From positions 1 through 49,701 of the forward strand of contig JAGPMT010000021.1 of the NCBI GenBank assembly GCA_018052735.1: a stretch of DNA of 49,701 nucleotides, written 5' to 3'. Shown in pieces: positions 8,985 through 17,199 of the stretch. Position 1 is the first letter of the stretch, and each line of letters begins with the position of its first letter. The DNA is from Phycisphaerae bacterium (lineage in GTDB: Bacteria > Planctomycetota > Phycisphaerae > Sedimentisphaerales > Anaerohalosphaeraceae). Under the pieces are notes generated by a model, which saw nothing but the letters and a program-made list of their open reading frames with translations, was not told the origin of the DNA and made no database searches. The position numbers were made by a program, and so were the translations under genes.

Positions 8985-10151
8985 ATGAAGAAAGAGACAA
9001 TGACTTCGCGTCAGCGGGTATCCGCTGCATTGAACCATCAGCAGCCGGACCGTGTGCCGATAGATCTCGGCGGTTTTCAGACCGGCATTCATGTAAAGGC
9101 CTACAAAAATCTGCTGGACTACTGGGGCCTTCAAGAGAAGATTCAGATTATGGATCCAGTTCAGCAGCTTGCCAAGCCCAGCGAAACTGTTTTGCAGCGG
9201 TTTCACGTGGATATTCGCTATATAACATCCAGAAGTCCGGCGGGATTTGACGGATCCATAAAAACCAATCGGCGAAGCGGCCGTATATGGCACGACCTGA
9301 CCGATGAATTCGGCGTTATATGGTCAATGCCCGATGACCGGCCGCTGTATATGGATATTTCCTATCATCCTTTGGCAAATGCATCCATTACGGAGTTGAG
9401 ACATTATCCGTTTCCCAACGGCAAAGACCCGTCCCGTTTTGCCGGTCTGCGGGATGACGCGGCTCGTCTGCGTCAGGAAACTCCCTATGCCCTCAGCACC
9501 GGCATCGGCGGGGTGATTTATGAGACTTGCTGGTATCTGCGGGGGCTGGAGCGGTGGTATATAGATATGATGGAAAATCCAGCCTTTTGCGAAATGCTGC
9601 TGGATAAGATGCTGGCTTATTGGATGGATTATTATACCGGCTTTTTAAGAGAAGTCGGCGACCTTGTGGATATTGTAATGCTCGGCGATGATTTGGCAGG
9701 TCAGGATGGGCCTCTGTTCAATCCGGAGTTTTATCGAAAGGTTGTCAAGCCCCGTCAGAAGAAGCTGATTCAGCATATCAAATTGCTGACAGCAGCCAAA
9801 ATCTGGTATCATACCTGCGGGGGGTGCAAACTCTATATTCCTGACCTGCTGGACAATGGAATTGATATCCTCAATCCCATTCAAATCGGTGCTGCTGGAA
9901 TGGAGCCGGCACAGATCAAGCGCCAGTTTGGCGATAAACTGGTTTTCTGGGGCGGGGCGATTGACTCCCAGCATGTACTGCCTTTTGCGTCACCGCAGCA
10001 GGTCCGGGAAGAAGTCCGCCGGCATCTTGAAATATTCAAGCCCGGCGGCGGCTATGTCTTTAACAATATTCACAACATCCAAGCCGAAGTTCCTGTCGAA
10101 AACATCGTTGCGCTGTATGATGCGGCTTATGAATACGGATTTTATGAATAA
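8985..10151 (+). CDS. Uroporphyrinogen-decarboxylase-superfamily protein, corrinoid methyltransferase-like
   Basis: A 388-residue protein of the URO-D fold that is probably not the haem enzyme. The N-terminus has TSRQRVSAALNHQQPDRVPI, the usual opening of the MtaA/CmuA-like branch. Near residues 271-273 it carries YHTCGG, an His-x-Cys pair like the zinc site of methylcobamide:CoM-type methyltransferases, followed by NGIDILNPIQIGAAGM and LVFWGGAIDSQHVLPF. The C-terminus GGYVFNNIHNIQAEVPVENI is also typical of this group. No signal peptide is present, so it acts in the cytoplasm. It sits between GH106 and GH105 with short gaps (37 and 27 bases). A role in demethylating methyl-ether sugars such as 4-O-methylglucuronate is a hypothesis; no corrinoid protein or partner methyltransferase is encoded in this window. 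ATG 9000 is an alternative start. Confidence 0.75.
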   Translation: MKKETMTSRQRVSAALNHQQPDRVPIDLGGFQTGIHVKAYKNLLDYWGLQEKIQIMDPVQQLAKPSETVLQRFHVDIRYITSRSPAGFDGSIKTNRRSGRIWHDLTDEFGVIWSMPDDRPLYMDISYHPLANASITELRHYPFPNGKDPSRFAGLRDDAARLRQETPYALSTGIGGVIYETCWYLRGLERWYIDMMENPAFCEMLLDKMLAYWMDYYTGFLREVGDLVDIVMLGDDLAGQDGPLFNPEFYRKVVKPRQKKLIQHIKLLTAAKIWYHTCGGCKLYIPDLLDNGIDILNPIQIGAAGMEPAQIKRQFGDKLVFWGGAIDSQHVLPFASPQQVREEVRRHLEIFKPGGGYVFNNIHNIQAEVPVENIVALYDAAYEYGFYE

Positions 10152-10178
10152 AAGTCGGATACCCAATGGAGATGCACA

Positions 10179-11387
10179 ATGAAAAACAGCAGGATTTACT
10201 GGATATGGGCAATTGCTCTGATGGCAGGTTTTATGTTCAGCACAGCTGGCTGTTCGGCAGAACACCAGAAAGAGGCTGGTCATTCTGGGACAGCTAAAGC
10301 CGACTATGAGCTGCCCCCGCAAGCGGATATACTGGCAGCCATGCGGCTGGCCAATCAGTATTTTATGGATAAGTGGCCGGACCCCGGCAAACCGATTGTA
10401 ACGGATAAAACGCGTCCCAGCAATATCTGGACCCGCGGCACGTATTATGAAGGGCTGATGGCTCTTTATGAAATCGACCCGCAGAAAACCTATTATGACT
10501 ATGCGGTTGCTTGGGGACAAGCCCATCAATGGGGGCTGCGCAGCGGCAGCAGAACCCGCAATGCCGATGACCAATGCTGCGGGCAAACCTATATAGATTT
10601 ATACCGCATTGATCCCAAACCCGAGCGGATCGCCCAAATCAAGGAATGCATTGATGCCATGGTCAGCAGTGATAAAAACGATGACTGGTGGTGGATTGAT
10701 GCGCTTCAGATGGCAATGCCGGTGTTTGCTCGTTTGGGAGTTCTTTATCAGGATAACCGCTACTTTGAAAAAATGTATCAGCTCTATATATATACCAAGG
10801 AAAAACACGGCGACAACGGCCTGTATAATCCGCAAGATCATCTGTGGTGGCGGGATAAGGATTTTGACCCGCCTTACCGCGAACCCAACGGCGAGGATTG
10901 CTACTGGTCGCGGGGCAACGGCTGGGTGTTTGCGGCGCTGGTTCGGGTTTTGGACATAATGCCTTCGGATGCGCCGCACCGCGACGAGTATATCAAAACC
11001 TTCCGGGAAATGGCCGCTGCCCTGCTGCCGATTCAGCGGCCGGACGGCTTCTGGAATGTCAGTCTGCACGATCCAACCAACTTCGGCGGCAAGGAATTGA
11101 CGGGAACGGCATTCTTCACCTATGGATTTGCCTGGGGGGTTCGCAAAGGCATGCTGGAAGAAGCCGTCTATCTTCCGGCTGCTGTTCGCGGCTGGAACGG
11201 AATGGCCAAAGAAGCGCTGCATCCCAACGGTTTTCTCGGATATGTTCAGAGTACCGGCAAGCAGCCCTCCGACGGCCAACCTGTAACGTATGACAAAGTG
11301 CCCAATTTTGAAGATTATGGATTAGGCGGGTTTCTTTTGGCCGGCAGCGAAATCTACAAATTATCTCAGCAGTACAGAAGCCGGTAA
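10179..11387 (+). CDS. GH105 unsaturated rhamnogalacturonyl hydrolase, lipoprotein
   Basis: Hydrolyses the unsaturated uronate that pectate or rhamnogalacturonan lyases leave at the non-reducing end of oligosaccharides. The 402-residue product has a signal peptide ending in FSTAGC with Cys25 as probable lipid-anchor residue. The (alpha/alpha)6-barrel family signatures are visible: IWTRGTYYEGLMALYE, NADDQCCGQTYIDLY, WWWIDALQMAMPVFARLG, YWSRGNGWVFAALVRVLD and ELTGTAFFTYGFAWGVRKGM. Length matches GH105. TGGAG precedes the ATG. Its substrate is what the divergent PL11 lyase at the window start would produce, which supports a shared rhamnogalacturonan pathway. The unsaturated glucuronyl hydrolase family GH88 is a relative, but the motifs fit GH105 better. 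Confidence 0.87.
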   Translation: MKNSRIYWIWAIALMAGFMFSTAGCSAEHQKEAGHSGTAKADYELPPQADILAAMRLANQYFMDKWPDPGKPIVTDKTRPSNIWTRGTYYEGLMALYEIDPQKTYYDYAVAWGQAHQWGLRSGSRTRNADDQCCGQTYIDLYRIDPKPERIAQIKECIDAMVSSDKNDDWWWIDALQMAMPVFARLGVLYQDNRYFEKMYQLYIYTKEKHGDNGLYNPQDHLWWRDKDFDPPYREPNGEDCYWSRGNGWVFAALVRVLDIMPSDAPHRDEYIKTFREMAAALLPIQRPDGFWNVSLHDPTNFGGKELTGTAFFTYGFAWGVRKGMLEEAVYLPAAVRGWNGMAKEALHPNGFLGYVQSTGKQPSDGQPVTYDKVPNFEDYGLGGFLLAGSEIYKLSQQYRSR

Positions 11388-11424
11388 ATCAACTCTGCTT
11401 ATGATAAAAGTGATCAGGTGTCAG

Positions 11425-13524
11425 ATGACTTTATGTTGCATGAGAAGCCAACGATGGATTCTGTATTGGCTGGCTGTTTTTCTCGGAAGTACGGCAGCCG
11501 GCGAAGACGGTTACCGCTTGTGGATGCGTTATGAAAGAGCGGATTCCGCCTGTCTGCTGCAGTATCACAGGCAGGCAACTGAAATTGTTATTCAGGGGCA
11601 GACCGAGACATTTACGGTGATTGAAAAGGAGCTGCAGCAGGGCCTGTCCGGTTTGTTGGGAGTTGCGGTTCCTTCTGCATCGTCTGTTACACAGGATGGA
11701 GCCATTGTCGTCGGCACATACCAGACATCGCCGATTATACAGGAATTGTTCAGCAAAAGCAGAATAGACAGTCTTGGTTCAGAAGGATATCTTCTTTGCT
11801 CTGTGTTCTGGAAGAAGCATCCGATAACAGCCGTTGCTGCTAAAGAGCCGATAGGAGCACTCTATGGGGTCTTTCACCTGCTCCGGCTGATGCAGACTCA
11901 GCAGCCGCTTCAAGAGCTCTGCATTCATCAGAAGCCGCAGATTCAGTATCGGCTTCTGAATCATTGGGATAATCTCAATGGTTCTGTGGAGCGCGGCTAT
12001 GCCGGCCGCTCATTGTGGCAGTGGAACCGGCTTCCCAGCCAGATTGAACAGCGTTACACGGATTATGCCCGTGCCAATGCTTCCATCGGCATCAATGGAA
12101 CTGTGTTGAACAATGTAAATGCCCAAGCCGAAGTTTTGACAAGTCAATACCTGCAAAAGGCCGCTGTGCTGGCGGATATTTTCCGTCCTTACGGCATTCG
12201 GGTGTATTTGAGCGTAAAATTTACAGCCCCTATTGAAATCGGGGGGCTGGATACGGCAGATCCTCTACGGCCGCAGGTACGTCAATGGTGGCGTCAGAAG
12301 GCAGAGGAAATATATCGTTTTATTCCCGATTTTGGCGGATTTCTGGTCAAGGCCTATTCGGAAGGCCAGCCGGGCCCGCAGGCGTACAACCGGACGCATG
12401 CGGATGGGGCCAATATGCTCGCCGAGGTCCTGCGGCCGCATGGAGGCATTCTGATGTGGCGTTCGTTCGTTTATGATACTTCTATTGATTCAGACCGAGC
12501 CAAATGCGCCTATAAAGAGTTTGTGCCGCTGGATGGCCAATTCGGTCCGAATATCTTCATTCAAACGAAGAATGGACCGATTGACTTTCAGCCGCGAGAG
12601 CCGTTTAATCCGCTGTTTGGGGCAATGCCGAAAACGCCGCTGATGATGGAGCTTCAGATTACACAGGAATACACCGGACAGGCCAAACATTTGGTCTATT
12701 TAGCGCCGCAGTGGAAAGAAGTGCTTTTCTCAGATACTTTTGCCAACGGTCCCAACACTCTGGTGAAGGATATTGTTGACGGCAGTGCCCAAGGCCATTC
12801 TATCAGCGGCATAGCTGGTGTCAGCGGAATCGGCAGCGACCGCAACTGGACGGGCCATCATTTCTCACAGGCTAACTGGTATGCTTTTGGACGCTTGGCT
12901 TGGGATATGTCGCTGTCAAGCGGGCAAATTGCCGAAGAATGGATTCGGATGACCTGGACCAATGACCCGCAATCTGTATCAGCGATACGCTGTATGATGG
13001 AAGGTTCCTGGCAAGCGTGTGTCGATTATATGACTCCGTTGGGGTTGCATCATTTGATGGCCGAAGGGCATCACTACGGTCCGGATCCGGGATTTGTGCA
13101 CGCCGGCAGGGCAGATTGGAGTTCCACGTATTATCATCGTGCCGACTTGGAAGGACTCGGCTTTGACCGCACCGACAAAGGCAGCAATGCGGTCAGCCAG
13201 TATCATCCGCCGCTGCGGGATTGGTGGAATTGCTCCGAAACCTGCCCGGAAAAATACCTCCTGTGGTTTCATCATATTCCATGGAATCAGCAGCTTAGCT
13301 CGGGACGCACGCTGTGGAAAGAGTTGCAGGCCCATTACCAAAGCGGAGTAGAATATGTCGAATGGATGCAGCGTGTCTGGGAATCACTCAAGGGGAATAT
13401 AGATGCCGAACGTTACAAAGATGTACAGCAGCGTCTGACAGTACAGTACGAAAATGCTGTCCAATGGCAGAATGTATGTCTGACTTACTTCGGGCGTTTT
13501 GCAAAGGGAGATTCAGACAAGTGA
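11425..13524 (+). CDS. GH67 alpha-glucuronidase
   Basis: Removes (4-O-methyl)glucuronic acid from the non-reducing-end xylose of glucuronoxylan oligosaccharides by inversion. From the ATG at 11425 (AGGTG four bases upstream) the product has 699 residues with a signal peptide (ILYWLAVFLGSTAAG); the upstream ATG at 11401 lacks a ribosome-binding site. The N-terminal domain starts GYRLWMRYERAD. The barrel shows the catalytic set: E313 in KAYSEGQPGP as acid, D387 in GPIDFQPREP and E415 in QITQEYTG as the base pair; the spacing agrees with characterised GH67 enzymes. It is the last gene of the sigma operon, 37 bases after GH105, and converges on the GH30 gene whose product it would process. Oddly, it is grouped with rhamnogalacturonan genes rather than the LacI unit. 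Confidence 0.9.
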   Translation: MTLCCMRSQRWILYWLAVFLGSTAAGEDGYRLWMRYERADSACLLQYHRQATEIVIQGQTETFTVIEKELQQGLSGLLGVAVPSASSVTQDGAIVVGTYQTSPIIQELFSKSRIDSLGSEGYLLCSVFWKKHPITAVAAKEPIGALYGVFHLLRLMQTQQPLQELCIHQKPQIQYRLLNHWDNLNGSVERGYAGRSLWQWNRLPSQIEQRYTDYARANASIGINGTVLNNVNAQAEVLTSQYLQKAAVLADIFRPYGIRVYLSVKFTAPIEIGGLDTADPLRPQVRQWWRQKAEEIYRFIPDFGGFLVKAYSEGQPGPQAYNRTHADGANMLAEVLRPHGGILMWRSFVYDTSIDSDRAKCAYKEFVPLDGQFGPNIFIQTKNGPIDFQPREPFNPLFGAMPKTPLMMELQITQEYTGQAKHLVYLAPQWKEVLFSDTFANGPNTLVKDIVDGSAQGHSISGIAGVSGIGSDRNWTGHHFSQANWYAFGRLAWDMSLSSGQIAEEWIRMTWTNDPQSVSAIRCMMEGSWQACVDYMTPLGLHHLMAEGHHYGPDPGFVHAGRADWSSTYYHRADLEGLGFDRTDKGSNAVSQYHPPLRDWWNCSETCPEKYLLWFHHIPWNQQLSSGRTLWKELQAHYQSGVEYVEWMQRVWESLKGNIDAERYKDVQQRLTVQYENAVQWQNVCLTYFGRFAKGDSDK

Positions 13525-13617
13525 ATGATTGGTAAGCAATCGCCCCCGTCCGGCTTGCGGAGTTCTTGATGGGTCTTGAAGATTGTTGGCGGCATTGAGA
13601 TAGTAAAACTGTCTTAT

Positions 13618-15729
13618 TTAATGGGGCTCCAGAATAGCCGGCTGCCAATTCTCTATGCATCCGACAGTTTCCGGCTCATTGCAAACCATCCACTGCTTGA
13701 GCAGGGCTGCTGCATCGAACAGGTCGATATGATTATCCCCTGTTAAATCAGCCGAGTAGTTGGGTGCCGGCGGCTGCGGCGTTTCAGTCAGCCATTGGTG
13801 AGCCAGCAGCAGCAAATCGCTCCAATCGACACGGCAGTTTCCATCAAGGTCTTCCGGCAGGCGGAAACCCCATGCGATGACCTTGCTGCAATCAGGGGGA
13901 ATAACCGAGCCGGTTAAGGACAGAGTAGTGATAGACATTGCTGGGATACTCAATGTATCGGTTGGATTAAATGTTCCCAGATGTTCAGTATTCTGCGAGG
14001 CCGTACTGCGATAAATGTCGCCGCTGTTGATTGAGAACTCAGGGATAGAAACAGTCAGCTCGACGGCAGCAGAGCCGGGATTGATAATAACTGCTGACAG
14101 ATGCTGATTATCGGGACTGATGTAGGCAGATATCCGCAGCCCGGCAATATCCAGAACGGTTCCCAGCCGCTGCCAGCCGGAGTGAATAAACGCAGAAAAA
14201 TGCTTGAATCCATAATAATCGTTATTGAGAGTATAGCCGGATGAAGTTAAGGTAATCAGACCTCCGCTGTTCCAGAATAAATCCCAATACAAGTAAGCTG
14301 CAACCCCTTCAACTGTCAGAGAATTGTGCAGCAGCAGGGCTAAATTCAGGGCATCCGGCCAAGCATTGGTTGCATCCTCATATTCCGACTGAAACAGGGG
14401 TTTGGTGCCGTATTGAGAGGCGAAATTAGCCATGGTCGTTAGATAGCGGTCCGGCTCATCTCCGCAGCCGGCACCGCCAGTACTGTTGCTGCAGTTGTAC
14501 AGATGGTGAGCATAGCCGTAGACATGGGAATCATCGATAAGATTGCTGATATAATTCCCAATATTTGAAAATCCGGTTGTTTCCGGGGCCAGCATCTTCG
14601 GCATCAAAAGCCCCATCTGCCCATTCAGCTCCTGCCAGACCGCTTCAAAAGCCAAATTATAGCCGGCCATTGTCGAGGTCTCTGTCGCCCATAAATAGCA
14701 GGTGTCCCACCCGGAATTGACATAGTCCGGCTCGTTCTGGATATTAATATAAGTTGCTGCAATTCCCCGGGAAGCCCAACTAACCAGACTTCTATACCAC
14801 CAATTTGCGAATTCCGGATACATATACTCGTTGTACTCATTTTTTTTCAGCGTTCCTTCACGGGTGTTGTTGTTGCTTTTCAAATAGGCCGGCGGAGACC
14901 ATGAAGAAATCATAATTTTCAACGGCCTTCCGGTAAGAGCCCGTGCTTCCCGAATGATTTGAGCGGTACGGTCCATATATGCTGAATCGATTTCAAAGGT
15001 ATTCCGGATTCGATAAATCTCCAATCCAAGCTGATTAAACATCAAATCATACAAAGTGTTTTTCTGGGGATGATTGACCAGCAGGCCTTCATACCATGCG
15101 CCGGCAGCACCGAATCCTTCAATAATCTGATGACGATCAGAGATATCAATGCGACAGCTTGCTGTACTGGAATCTGGTCCAAGAACTTCGGCGTCATCGA
15201 CATAGAAACTGATTCCGGCTGCAGGACCTTCAAAATAGATATCCAGATAAGTCAATGTGCCAGAAACAGCCAGCGTAAATTGCCCTGTTAATTGGGTCCA
15301 TTGGCTATTACTGACTGTTTTCTGGGAAATCCCGATATATTTTGTGCCCGCATCGTCCCGCTGCTCAACCGTCAATTTAATGGTGTCGCTGGCGGTATTT
15401 TCAAGCCGTACCCAGCCCGAGATGGTTACGGTTTGTCCGGGTGCTGCTTTGCCGAGTATCGATTGTTTGATGCCTTGCCAGACGGCTGTTCGGTTATAGG
15501 CACGGCCGCATTGCAAGCCGCTGCGGGGGGAGGCGGTGACCGCAGAAATGGAGCAGTTTCTGGCTTGCCAGCCGGTTGTGCCTTCTTCAAAGCCGGGATT
15601 GGTTAACAAATTGACAGCACTGTAAAGGAGAGAATTAAAGGTAAAAAAGACAAATAAAAGTCCGTATTTGATAGATGTGTGAAAATTATATTTGTACAAT
15701 AAACGGCAAGTATGGATGTGTTCTATCAC
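13618..15729 (-). CDS. Secreted GH30 (probable glucuronoxylanase) with N-terminal CBM and two dockerin-like repeats
   Basis: 703-residue secreted endo-acting enzyme. The GTG start at 15729 has AAGGGGG upstream, then a signal peptide ends near LLYSA (38). Residues about 40-185 form a CBM4/9- or CBM22-like beta-sandwich (LLTNPGFEEGTTGWQA, ISFYVDDAEVLG). The GH30 barrel begins RIDISDRHQIIEGFGAAGAW; acid/base is E333 in IQNEPD and nucleophile E449 in QSEYED, assigned by motif. GH30 side beta-domain ends at SIPAMSITTLSLTG. The C-terminus has two calcium-loop repeats, DLDGNCRVDWSDLLLLAHQW and DLTGDNHIDLFDAAALLKQW, of dockerin type. Glucuronate-directed xylanase action (GH30 subfamily 8) is inferred from the GH67 and GH3 context. 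It has its own promoter with a LacI-family operator. Confidence 0.85.
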   Translation of the reverse strand: MIEHIHTCRLLYKYNFHTSIKYGLLFVFFTFNSLLYSAVNLLTNPGFEEGTTGWQARNCSISAVTASPRSGLQCGRAYNRTAVWQGIKQSILGKAAPGQTVTISGWVRLENTASDTIKLTVEQRDDAGTKYIGISQKTVSNSQWTQLTGQFTLAVSGTLTYLDIYFEGPAAGISFYVDDAEVLGPDSSTASCRIDISDRHQIIEGFGAAGAWYEGLLVNHPQKNTLYDLMFNQLGLEIYRIRNTFEIDSAYMDRTAQIIREARALTGRPLKIMISSWSPPAYLKSNNNTREGTLKKNEYNEYMYPEFANWWYRSLVSWASRGIAATYINIQNEPDYVNSGWDTCYLWATETSTMAGYNLAFEAVWQELNGQMGLLMPKMLAPETTGFSNIGNYISNLIDDSHVYGYAHHLYNCSNSTGGAGCGDEPDRYLTTMANFASQYGTKPLFQSEYEDATNAWPDALNLALLLHNSLTVEGVAAYLYWDLFWNSGGLITLTSSGYTLNNDYYGFKHFSAFIHSGWQRLGTVLDIAGLRISAYISPDNQHLSAVIINPGSAAVELTVSIPEFSINSGDIYRSTASQNTEHLGTFNPTDTLSIPAMSITTLSLTGSVIPPDCSKVIAWGFRLPEDLDGNCRVDWSDLLLLAHQWLTETPQPPAPNYSADLTGDNHIDLFDAAALLKQWMVCNEPETVGCIENWQPAILEPH

Positions 15730-15786
15730 TTTTCTTTTGCCCCCTTATATGAGAAATTCAGGCAATTATTTTGCCTCTTCTTTGTT

Positions 15787-15802
15787 CAGTAAACGTTTAC
15801 TG
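15787..15802. promoter_or_regulatory. LacI-family operator upstream of GH30 gene
   Basis: CAGTAAACGTTTACTG is a perfect 16-base palindrome with the central CG expected for LacI-family regulators. It lies about 12 bases downstream of the GH30 -10 box, a position where a bound repressor would block initiation. The same 14-base core recurs directly upstream of the lacI-type gene. Confidence 0.85.
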
Positions 15803-15814
15803 AGGATATAACTT

Positions 15815-15844
15815 ATTTTATTTAGAAAAGACCAGTGTTGTCAA
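15815..15844 (-). promoter_or_regulatory. Sigma-70-type promoter of GH30 gene
   Basis: On the minus strand TTGACA (15844-15839) and TAAAAT (15820-15815) are separated by 18 bases. The LacI-type operator follows immediately downstream, and the GTG start lies about 85 bases beyond the -10 box. Confidence 0.7.
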
Positions 15845-16069
15845 TGTGATTTACCGCATACCTTCTATTTACGTCGAAATAACCCCAATATCAGGCTTTT
15901 TTAACACAAAGTCCGATAAAAATATTTTACCAAAACAAAATTACAATGCGTGCAGAACAGTTTTTAGATTTTGCTTTAAAATCTTTTAAAATAAATACTT
16001 ATAAATATTCACAAGGATTCCAGTTCGGGTGAATAATTAGGACAAAATTGTGATTTATAAGATTATTTC

Positions 16070-16099
16070 TTGACAGCTTATGATATGAGAGAATAAGCT
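16070..16099 (+). promoter_or_regulatory. Candidate promoter of lacI-type operon
   Basis: TTGACA at 16070-16075 is a consensus -35 box. The best -10 at 18-base spacing is TAAGCT (16094-16099), a weak match, which is partly why confidence is moderate. The operator begins four bases downstream. Confidence 0.5.
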
Positions 16100-16102
16100 A
16101 TA

Positions 16103-16116
16103 AGTAAACGTTTACT
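16103..16116. promoter_or_regulatory. LacI-family operator upstream of lacI-type gene
   Basis: AGTAAACGTTTACT, a perfect 14-base palindrome identical to the core of the GH30 operator, between the putative -10 box and the gene start at 16148. Indicates autoregulation and shared control of both divergent transcripts. Confidence 0.85.
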
Positions 16117-16147
16117 GATGCTTTTCATGCTGACGAGGAGAGGAAGG

Positions 16148-17173
16148 ATGGCCAAGAAACGGTCGGTACCTACCGTTCGGGAAATAGCATCCCACTGCGG
16201 TGTAAGTGTTGCTACGGTCAGCCGCGTTCTAAACCGCAAATATACCAATGGTTTTTCCGTTCGCCAAGAGCTGCATAATCACATCACAAAAGTAGCCGAT
16301 GAGCTTGGCTACCGTCCAAATCTTGCCGCTAAAAACCTTGTCCAGCGTCAGACGATGACAGTGGCTATCCTGGGTTGCAATACTGTTTTCGGCTGGCCAA
16401 GCAATATTTATCAGAATACCAGTGAGGCGGCTATACGTCTTCTACAAAGCCGGGGCTACAATGTCTGTATAACAGCGCCAAATCTGGAAAGAGATAATAC
16501 AGAATTGCCGCCTTGGCGTGTGGACGGCGTGCTTGTACTGCAGGAGTGTTCTCCTGAGACTATCGATGAGATGGAACGGATTGATGTGCCCTATGTTGTT
16601 GTCAACGGGAAAGGGGGTCCCAGTTGTTCATCGGTTGTGCCGGACGATATCCATGCGGCCCGGCGTGCAGTGGAGCATCTTCTGGGATTGGGGCATCGGC
16701 GGATTGCCTATGCAGGTCCAACACCCCAGCACCGCAGCCATGCCAGTGTGGCCGATCGTCATCAAACCTATCTTTCTGAATTGAGGATTCGCGGATTGGA
16801 GCCCATCGCCGGGCATAATGAACAGTTTATTTCCGGATTGGATTATCTGGTATCGGTTGTTCTTAAGCAGAAAGCTACGGCTATTGTGGCCTACGACCAT
16901 GTTATTGCCCTGAAAATCCTGCACGATGCCCATATCTTGAATATCGATATTCCCCGGCAGGTTAGTTTAATCTGTTTTAACGATGAATATCTGTGTGACA
17001 TGGTAATGCCGCCGCTGACAACCATCGGAGTGCCGTCACGGCAAATGGGGCAAATCGCTGCCGAAATGCTTCTTCGGCAGATGGAAGCGGCTCCCGGCGA
17101 ACGGCCTGCCGAACATATTCGCGTGCAGCAGGAGCTGGTTGTTCGTTCGTCCACGGCAGAGCCAATTCGATAA
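16148..17173 (+). CDS. LacI/GalR-family transcriptional repressor
   Basis: 341-residue DNA-binding regulator. The N-terminal helix-turn-helix VREIASHCGVSVATVSRVLN (about residues 9-28) and hinge helix region YRPNLAAKNLVQ are standard LacI features, followed by a periplasmic-binding-protein-like sensor domain (MTVAILGCNTVFG to EHIRVQQELVVRSS). The ATG at 16148 has GAGGAGAGG just upstream; the earlier ATG at 16118 abuts the operator and lacks a ribosome-binding site. Two palindromic operators flank the divergent promoters, so it probably represses itself, the downstream genes and GH30. The inducer is likely a xylan-derived oligosaccharide, judged only from the regulated enzymes. Confidence 0.9.
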   Translation: MAKKRSVPTVREIASHCGVSVATVSRVLNRKYTNGFSVRQELHNHITKVADELGYRPNLAAKNLVQRQTMTVAILGCNTVFGWPSNIYQNTSEAAIRLLQSRGYNVCITAPNLERDNTELPPWRVDGVLVLQECSPETIDEMERIDVPYVVVNGKGGPSCSSVVPDDIHAARRAVEHLLGLGHRRIAYAGPTPQHRSHASVADRHQTYLSELRIRGLEPIAGHNEQFISGLDYLVSVVLKQKATAIVAYDHVIALKILHDAHILNIDIPRQVSLICFNDEYLCDMVMPPLTTIGVPSRQMGQIAAEMLLRQMEAAPGERPAEHIRVQQELVVRSSTAEPIR

Positions 17174-17199
17174 AAAGGCAATTTACTGGAGGCAATATT

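Larger units (their letters stand above)
15730..16147. other. Divergent control region between GH30 and lacI-type gene (418 bases)
   Basis: AT-rich non-coding stretch containing two promoters and two copies of the AGTAAACGTTTACT palindrome, one at each end. The middle (about 15845-16065) holds no convincing open frame or hairpin; it includes one GTCCGATAA motif at 15911-15919. Looping between repressor dimers on the two operators is possible but untested. Confidence 0.6.
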
